From a bacterium (GTDB taxonomy: Bacteria; Vulcanimicrobiota; Xenobia; Xenobiales; Xenobiaceae), in NCBI GenBank assembly GCA_022839105.1, contig JALHDH010000049.1:1-46817 (forward strand): a stretch of 46,817 bases of DNA. Direction: 5' to 3'. A program made the position numbers and the translations under genes. The notes under the pieces are model-generated. The model was not told the origin of the DNA. It made no database searches and was given only the letters and a program-made list of their open reading frames with translations. Positions 41,595 to 46,817 of this stretch are shown here, piece by piece (positions within the stretch are counted from its first letter, which is position 1; each line of letters starts with the position of its first letter).

Positions 41595-42413
41595 ATGGCC
41601 CGACTGCCCTTTTTGCTTTCGATTGTTCACGGAGGTGCCATGCTCCCTCGGGAGCTGGCCCCGCGCCTGGCCCTTTCCTCCGCGGATGTGTTCTTCGACT
41701 CGAACCCCTGGACCCGCGAGATCTTCGCCATGGGCGAACTGGTCCAGGGAAGGCTCGAGGTGGAGGTGGCCCGGGCGGTGATCGACCTGGACCGGGATCC
41801 CGGCCACAGGCCCCCGGATCACCAGGACGGAGTGGTCAAGACGATCACGCGTTACGGGAAGCGGATCTGGACCGAAGAGGGGCAGCCGACTCCCGAAGAG
41901 GTGCAGCGGCTGATCGACCGCTATCATCGCCCCTACCACGAGATCCTCGAGCGGACCGCTTCGCGGGGTGGCGTCCGGATGGGCATCGACTGCCACTCCA
42001 TGGCGCCGGTCGGCGCTCCGCTGGATCCCGATCCCGGACAGCTCCGCCCGATGTTCTGCCTGGGCAATCTGGGCGACGGAAACGGCGAAGGAGAGTCGAT
42101 CACCTGCAAGCCGGCCTGCCTGCAGGCGCTTGCGGCCGCCCTGGCTGAAGAATTCTCCGAGATCCAGCCCCCCGAGGGCCTGCCCCTGGTCCTCTTCAAC
42201 CAGCCCTTCTGCGGGGACTACATCCTCCGCCGACATGGCCATGGCCGCACGCCCTGGCTGCAGTTGACCATCAACCGCTCGCTGGTCCTGAAGAACGAAC
42301 CCGAGGACCCGGCTTCGGCTGAGGATGTCCCCGACTCGGATCGGGAGGTCATCGCCGAATTGCGGGTGCGGATCCTGCGCACCTTGCGCCGCTTCGCCGA
42401 GAAGGTGGACTGA
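41595..42413 (+). CDS. N-formylglutamate amidohydrolase family protein
   Basis: A 272-residue member of the FGase family (PF05013): VHGGAMLPREL at the start, DLDRDP, then MGIDCHSMAP (metal-binding His), and near the end QLTINRSLV. The family hydrolyses N-formylglutamate to formate and glutamate. It heads an operon with formiminotransferase, imidazolonepropionase and cyclodeaminase, so it may act on a formyl or formimino amino acid. The start is the first ATG after GAAAGAG; the upstream reading is Arg/Pro shadow. The next gene starts 55 bp later. Confidence 0.88.
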   Translation: MARLPFLLSIVHGGAMLPRELAPRLALSSADVFFDSNPWTREIFAMGELVQGRLEVEVARAVIDLDRDPGHRPPDHQDGVVKTITRYGKRIWTEEGQPTPEEVQRLIDRYHRPYHEILERTASRGGVRMGIDCHSMAPVGAPLDPDPGQLRPMFCLGNLGDGNGEGESITCKPACLQALAAALAEEFSEIQPPEGLPLVLFNQPFCGDYILRRHGHGRTPWLQLTINRSLVLKNEPEDPASAEDVPDSDREVIAELRVRILRTLRRFAEKVD

Positions 42414-42468
42414 GGCACCGCCCTTCCGCGAAGGAAACCGTTGGTGGGGCGAGAAGTCGGGTTTCGCC

Positions 42469-43461
42469 TTGGACGATTCGCTCTTTCAGTGCATCCCGAA
42501 TGTCTCCGAGGGCCGTCGGACGGAAGTCATCGAGGCCTTCGTCCAGGCGATCCGGGATGTTCCCGGGGTCCATCTGCTGGATTACTCGAGTGACCGGGAC
42601 CATCATCGCTCGGTCTTCACCATGGTCGGGAAGGGCCCGCCGCTCCGGGCCGCCATCCTGGCCATGTACCAGGTGGCCGCGCGAGACCTCGACCTGACCG
42701 GGCATCGCGGAGCCCATCCCCGCATCGGCGCGATGGACGTGGTCCCCTTCGTCCCCTTGCTGGGGGCTCCCATGCATTCGGCCTGCGAACTGGCCCTGGG
42801 GATCGCCCGGGCCGTCGCCGAGCGCTTCGAGGTTCCCGTCTTCCTCTATGAGGAGAATGCCCAAAGCCCGGAGCGGCGCAGCCTGGCCTGGTTGCGCCGG
42901 GGGGGGACCGAAGCGCTCCAGGCCGCCATCGCCACCCCGGAACGCAGTCCCGACCTGGGGCCGCCTCGACTCCACCCCCGTCTGGGAGCCTCGGTGATCG
43001 GGGCACGCAGACCGCTCCTGGCCTTCAATGTGCTGCTGGACACCGAGAGAGTCGAGGTGGCCCGGGCGGTGGCCCGGCAGATCCGGGAGCGCGACGGAGG
43101 GCTTTGCAATCTTCGGGCGCTGGGGATCTACCTCGCTGAACGGGGCCGGGCCCAGGTTTCGATGAACCTGGTGGATCCCGAGCGCACCCCGCTGTACCTG
43201 GCCCTGGAGATGGTCCGGACGGAGGCCAGGCGCTTCGGGGCCAGGATCCTGTCGACCGAGATCATCGGGGTCCCGCCGCTTGGAGTCGTGACCCGGGCCG
43301 CGGCCGACTACATGCAATGGGAAGGCTTCTCGCCGGATCGGATCCTCGAACACCGTCTGCTCGGGATCCTCGCGCAAGAAGCCACCAAGAGCGTCCCGGA
43401 ACGGGTCCTCGGGCTGGAATCGCCCGCAAGCATGGACTCGCGCCAGAAGGAGGAAGTGTGA
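42469..43461 (+). CDS. Glutamate formiminotransferase
   Basis: A 330-residue enzyme equal to the N-terminal transferase half of mammalian FTCD. The start CIPNVSEGRR is the family's usual N-terminus, and GHRGAHPRIGAMDVVPFVP holds the conserved His of the GxHPR motif. It moves the formimino group from N-formimino-glutamate, made in histidine breakdown, to tetrahydrofolate. The TTG at 42469 is chosen because the conserved sequence begins five codons later and no other start fits; the SD is poor. The end overlaps hutI by four bases (GTGA). Confidence 0.93.
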   Translation: MDDSLFQCIPNVSEGRRTEVIEAFVQAIRDVPGVHLLDYSSDRDHHRSVFTMVGKGPPLRAAILAMYQVAARDLDLTGHRGAHPRIGAMDVVPFVPLLGAPMHSACELALGIARAVAERFEVPVFLYEENAQSPERRSLAWLRRGGTEALQAAIATPERSPDLGPPRLHPRLGASVIGARRPLLAFNVLLDTERVEVARAVARQIRERDGGLCNLRALGIYLAERGRAQVSMNLVDPERTPLYLALEMVRTEARRFGARILSTEIIGVPPLGVVTRAAADYMQWEGFSPDRILEHRLLGILAQEATKSVPERVLGLESPASMDSRQKEEV

Positions 43462-44726
43462 AACGGGCGGATCGGATCGTGGTTGCCGGGCGGGTTCTGA
43501 CCTGCGCTCCCGGAGGAGCGCCTCGCCCCGGATCCCAGATGGATGACGTGGGAGAGATCGAGGAAGGCGCCCTGGCCATCATCGGGGGCGAGATCGAGGA
43601 GGTCGCTCCGGCCCGGGACCTCCTGCGCCGCTGGCAGGGCGAGGTTCACGAGTACCTCGGGAGCACCGTGACCCCTGGGCTCGTCGACGCCCACACCCAC
43701 CCCATCTTCGCCGGCTCCCGGGCCGAAGAGTTCATGATGCGGGCCCAGGGGGCCACCTACGAGGAGATCCACGCGGCCGGAGGGGGCATCGCCAGCACGG
43801 TTCGGGCGACCCGCGAGGCCAGCGACGAAGAGCTCGAGGTCCGGGCCTGCCGGAACCTGCTGCGGATGCTGGCCCACGGAACCACCACGGTGGAGGCCAA
43901 GAGCGGCTATGGCCTGGAGACCGAGGAGGAGCTCCGTCACCTCCGCATCCTCCGCTGGCTGGGCAAGAAGCTTCCAATGGACCTGGTCCTGACCTTCCTC
44001 GGCGCCCACGCGATCCCGGAGGAGTACATCGGGCGCAGCGGAGACTTCGTGAACCTGGTGATCGAGGAGATGATGCCCCGGGTGGCCCGCGAGGGCCTGG
44101 CCGAATGGGTGGACGTCTTCTGTGAGCGCGGGGCCTTCACCCTGGAGGAGTCGCGCCGGGTCCTGCAGGCCGGGCTCCGGTTGGGCTTCGGCCTGCGGAT
44201 CCATGCCGAGGAGTTCTCCTATCTGGGAGGAGCCCGCATGGCGGCCGAGCTGGGGGCTCGCGCCGCGGATCACCTGCAGAATCTTCCGGCCTCGGACTTC
44301 CCCGTCCTCCGGGAGCGCGGGACCATTCCGGTCATGACCCCGGGAACCTCCTTCTTCCTGGGCCAGGGTCAGTACGCTCCGGCCCGCGAGATGGTCGATG
44401 CCGACCTGCCTGTCGGTCTGGCCACCGACTTCAATGCCGGGTCGAACCTGACCAGCTCGATGGCCATGGCCATGTCCCTGGCGGTCCTGCGCATGAAGCT
44501 CACGCCGGCCGAAGCCCTGACCGCGGCCACCGTGAACTCGGCCTGGTCCCTGGAACTGGGCCGGCGGGTCGGAAGCCTGGAGGCGGGCAAGCAGGCCGAT
44601 CTCCTGGTCCTGGACACCCTGGACTGGAAGGAGTGGCCCTACTGCTACGGGGTGAATCTCGTCTCGCAGGTCTACAAGGCCGGCCACCCCGTCCTTCCCT
44701 TCAAGCCCACGGAGTCCTGGGCATGA
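43458..44726 (+). CDS. hutI: Imidazolonepropionase HutI
   Basis: A 422-residue amidohydrolase-superfamily enzyme with metal ligands His79 and His81 in DAHTHPIF, a later His in RIHAEEF and the Asp in LATDFNAGS. It opens imidazolone-5-propionate to N-formimino-glutamate, the substrate of the upstream formiminotransferase. The GTG overlaps the previous stop and its own stop overlaps the next ATG (ATGA), giving tight coupling. HutH and HutU are not in the window. Confidence 0.96.
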   Translation: MKRADRIVVAGRVLTCAPGGAPRPGSQMDDVGEIEEGALAIIGGEIEEVAPARDLLRRWQGEVHEYLGSTVTPGLVDAHTHPIFAGSRAEEFMMRAQGATYEEIHAAGGGIASTVRATREASDEELEVRACRNLLRMLAHGTTTVEAKSGYGLETEEELRHLRILRWLGKKLPMDLVLTFLGAHAIPEEYIGRSGDFVNLVIEEMMPRVAREGLAEWVDVFCERGAFTLEESRRVLQAGLRLGFGLRIHAEEFSYLGGARMAAELGARAADHLQNLPASDFPVLRERGTIPVMTPGTSFFLGQGQYAPAREMVDADLPVGLATDFNAGSNLTSSMAMAMSLAVLRMKLTPAEALTAATVNSAWSLELGRRVGSLEAGKQADLLVLDTLDWKEWPYCYGVNLVSQVYKAGHPVLPFKPTESWA

Positions 44727-45331
44727 GCTCGTTGAGGGGCTGGACCCTCGAGGAGTTGCGCCGCTCCCTGGCCTCGCCTCGAGCCGAGACGGGCGGGGGG
44801 ACGGCGGTCCTGGTGGGAGCCGCCTTCGGGGCCTGCATGCTGGCCATGGCCGTAGGGGTCACCTGTCGACACTCACCCTGCGGTGAACTCCAGGGACTCG
44901 GGCTCGAGGCGGAGGAGGCCTCGAGACGGCTCCTGGAGATCGCCGAGGCGGACGGGCTTTCCTATGGTCGGGTCCTGGAGGCGCGTCGAGCCCCCCGTCA
45001 GACCCCCGAGGAGGTGATCCGCCGTCAGCAAAGGGTGCACCAGGCGCTTCAGGAGGCCATCGAAATCCCCCTGGGCGCGGCCCGCCTGTGCCTGGAGATG
45101 CTGGAGCTCGCCTCCCACCTTCTGGATCGGTGTCGGCCGGCCACCCGCAGCGACCTGGCCAGCGGAGCCCTCCTGCTGACGGCGGGGCTCAAGGGTTCCC
45201 TGCTGAACGTCCGGCAGAACTGCGCAGGCCATCCGGATCCCGGGTCCTGGCTGGAGCAGGCCCGGGACCTGGAAGAATCAGGAGGCCGCAGAGCCCAGGA
45301 GATCCTGTCCCGGTTGGAGGAAGACGCATGA
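44723..45331 (+). CDS. fchA: Formiminotetrahydrofolate cyclodeaminase
   Basis: A 202-residue, all-helical protein equal to the C-terminal half of FTCD. The N-terminal SPRAETGGGTAVLVGAAFGA is the family's substrate-binding segment. It releases ammonia from 5-formimino-THF to give 5,10-methenyl-THF. Separate transferase and cyclodeaminase proteins are typical of many bacteria. Its product would normally be used by FolD, whose gene is broken at 30758-31574. ATGA overlaps join it to hutI and psuG. Confidence 0.92.
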   Translation: MSSLRGWTLEELRRSLASPRAETGGGTAVLVGAAFGACMLAMAVGVTCRHSPCGELQGLGLEAEEASRRLLEIAEADGLSYGRVLEARRAPRQTPEEVIRRQQRVHQALQEAIEIPLGAARLCLEMLELASHLLDRCRPATRSDLASGALLLTAGLKGSLLNVRQNCAGHPDPGSWLEQARDLEESGGRRAQEILSRLEEDA

Positions 45332-46263
45332 AGAACCTGCCGAACTGGCTGGAGATCGACCCGGAGGTGCGCGGGGCCCTGGATTCCGGAAGGCCCGTGG
45401 TGGCCTTGGAGTCCAGCGTCTGGGCCTTGGGCCTGCCTCGGCCGATGAACCTGGAGGTGGCTCTGGAGACCTGCGCCGCCATCCGGGACCGGGGCGCCGT
45501 TCCCGCGGTCGTGGGAATCCGCGAGGGGAAGGCACGGGTTGGTCTGAGCCGGGCGGATCTGGAGGCCCTCTGCGGTCGCCAGGAGACCGACAAGATCGGG
45601 GTGGGCGACCTGCCCGGGGTCCTGCTCCATGAGCGCCACGGAGCCACCACGGTCTCGGCCAGCCTCAAGCTGGCCCGGCGCGTGGGGATCGAGGTCTTCG
45701 TCACCGGAGGGCTCGGAGGGGTCCACCCCGAGTGGCAACGCCACCTGGACATCTCGAGCGACCTGGGCGAGTTGACCCGAACCCGTTGCCTGACGGTCTG
45801 CTCCGGGGTGAAATCGGTCCTGGACACGCCCGCCACGGTCGAGATGATCGAGACCCTGGGGATCCCGCTGGCGCTCTACCGGACCGACCACTTTCCCTGC
45901 TTTTTCGCCTCGGGCTTCGAGATCGGCATCGGCTTCCGGGTGGATTCTCCTCGGGAGGCGGCCGCCGCGCATCGGTTGGCCCTCGAGGCGGTGGGATGCG
46001 GGCTGGTGGTGGCCAGCCCGGCTCCCGCCGAGAGCCGCATCCCCACTGCGGACATCACCGAGTGGCTTCGCGAAGGCCTGCTCCGCGCCGAGCTCGAGAA
46101 TCGGGGAGCCAAGGAGCTCACCCCCTTCCTGCTGGACTACCTGGCCCGAGCCAGCGACGGGGCGACCCTGGAGACCTATCGGGCCCTGCTGGTCTCCAAT
46201 GCCGCCCTGGGCGCCGAGATCGCCTTGGAACTGGCCGACATGCAGGCCGAGGTGCCGGCATGA
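45328..46263 (+). CDS. psuG: Pseudouridine-5'-phosphate glycosidase
   Basis: A 311-residue PsuG: VVALESSVWALGLPRP carries the catalytic Glu, FVTGGLGGVH is a phosphate-binding loop, and TVCSGVKSVLDTP holds the Lys that forms the covalent sugar intermediate. Mn-dependent, it cleaves pseudouridine 5'-phosphate to uracil and ribose 5-phosphate. The usual partner kinase PsuK is not next to it. It is in the same overlapping operon as the histidine-breakdown genes and the NIF3 gene, an unexpected association. Confidence 0.95.
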   Translation: MKNLPNWLEIDPEVRGALDSGRPVVALESSVWALGLPRPMNLEVALETCAAIRDRGAVPAVVGIREGKARVGLSRADLEALCGRQETDKIGVGDLPGVLLHERHGATTVSASLKLARRVGIEVFVTGGLGGVHPEWQRHLDISSDLGELTRTRCLTVCSGVKSVLDTPATVEMIETLGIPLALYRTDHFPCFFASGFEIGIGFRVDSPREAAAAHRLALEAVGCGLVVASPAPAESRIPTADITEWLREGLLRAELENRGAKELTPFLLDYLARASDGATLETYRALLVSNAALGAEIALELADMQAEVPA

Positions 46264-46817
46264 GCGTGGCCACCTTCGAAGTCGTCCGCTACCTCGACGA
46301 TCTGCTCCGGAAGAACGAATTCAAGGACTACACCCACAACGGCCTGCAGGTCGAAGGCTCTCCCGAGATCTCCAAAGTGGGAGTGGCCGTGGACGCCTGC
46401 ATGGCGACCTTTGAAGAGCTGGCGGATTGTGGGATGATCCTGGTCCACCACGGCTTGTGGTGGCCCTCCGTCGATCGCATCACGGCCGCGGATCGCCGCC
46501 GCCTGGCCTTCCTCCTGGGGCGGGAGATCAACCTGTACGTCTCCCACCTGCCCCTGGACCGCCATCCCCAGGTCGGCAACAACGCCTGCCTGCTGCGGGG
46601 GCTGGGCCTGGAGCCGGCCCGGGAGTTCGGCGAGGTGGGCTGGATCGGGGAACCTTCCAGCCCGATTCCCCGCGAAGCCCTGATCGACAAGGCCCGGAGC
46701 CTCCTGGGCGGGCCGGTGCGCTCCCTGGACTTCGGGCCTTCCGGGATCTCGAGCGTGGCCGTCTGCTCGGGTTCGGGCGGTGTGGCAGACATGCTGCGGG
46801 CCAGGGATCTCGGAGCC
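46260..46817 (+). CDS. NIF3/DUF34-family dinuclear-metal protein, partial (3' end outside window)
   Basis: 186 codons from ATG 46260, overlapping the psuG stop (ATGA), to the right edge. It begins with the typical FEVVRYLDDLL and has the metal-binding ILVHHGLWWP, and further on SHLPLDRHP with NNACLL. These are family-defining His and Asp ligands; the C-terminal HxxxE site lies beyond the window. The family is nearly universal, and its proposed roles (GTP cyclohydrolase-like or metal-ion related) are not settled. Last visible gene of the operon. Confidence 0.93.
   Translation, partial: MSVATFEVVRYLDDLLRKNEFKDYTHNGLQVEGSPEISKVGVAVDACMATFEELADCGMILVHHGLWWPSVDRITAADRRRLAFLLGREINLYVSHLPLDRHPQVGNNACLLRGLGLEPAREFGEVGWIGEPSSPIPREALIDKARSLLGGPVRSLDFGPSGISSVAVCSGSGGVADMLRARDLGA

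Noticed and set aside
1..46817. CRISPR arrays, insertion sequences, integrase or att sites
   Set aside because: No spaced direct repeats, transposase, integrase or terminal repeats were found. The 11-bp repeat CTGGAGCCGGA near 13861-13891 has only two copies.

Overview
The window is about 46.8 kb of GC-rich bacterial chromosome. It is densely packed, with many GTG and TTG starts and many four-base ATGA or GTGA gene overlaps. I see no rRNA, tRNA, insertion sequence, prophage or CRISPR array. An RND pump with its periplasmic adaptor, lipoprotein signals and Tat genes suggest a diderm bacterium. The mixture of a bacterial deoxyhypusine-synthase homologue, an actinobacterial-type LeuB and many orphan proteins fits no model phylum. 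I would call it a deep-branching or candidate-phylum bacterium, possibly from a metagenome, and would not name a taxon.

Left third (1-16,300): a double-FHA protein cut by the left edge; the GTPase HflX, which appears to start at an ATC codon; a TPR membrane protein and a pilin-like protein; a UspA protein; an RND efflux pair; and a minus-strand operon of deoxyhypusine synthase homologue, agmatinase, radical SAM protein and RlmD/TrmA-type RNA methyltransferase. Then come a structured leader, an M4-like metalloprotease with no visible signal peptide, a perfect 17-bp hairpin, and a 79-residue protein made almost entirely of Asp and Glu with regularly spaced Trp.

Middle (16,680-32,800): mutS; a GAF-GGDEF diguanylate cyclase followed by a thioredoxin-fold lipoprotein without its redox cysteines; a coupled run of leuB, 3-hydroxyacyl-CoA dehydrogenase and moeA, then tatA and tatC; an unusual GspE-derived pseudo-ATPase with zinc ribbons and a pseudo-receiver domain; a Lon-like protease; a STAS protein; a folD gene broken by a roughly 41-nt deletion; and a membrane-anchored CofE-like protein.

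Right third (32,900-46,817): an orphan protein with SHOCT-like motifs; an ECF transporter operon whose S and T components are fused; a secreted orphan; an alpha/beta hydrolase; a membrane orphan; an M29 aminopeptidase; and a plus-strand operon for the lower part of histidine breakdown (formylglutamate amidohydrolase family, formiminotransferase, HutI, cyclodeaminase) that continues by ATGA overlaps into psuG and a NIF3 gene cut by the right edge.

The best candidates for undescribed biology are the GspE-like pseudo-ATPase/pseudo-receiver fusion, the Asp/Glu-Trp protein beside the unusual metalloprotease and its leader, and the DHS-agmatinase-radical SAM operon.
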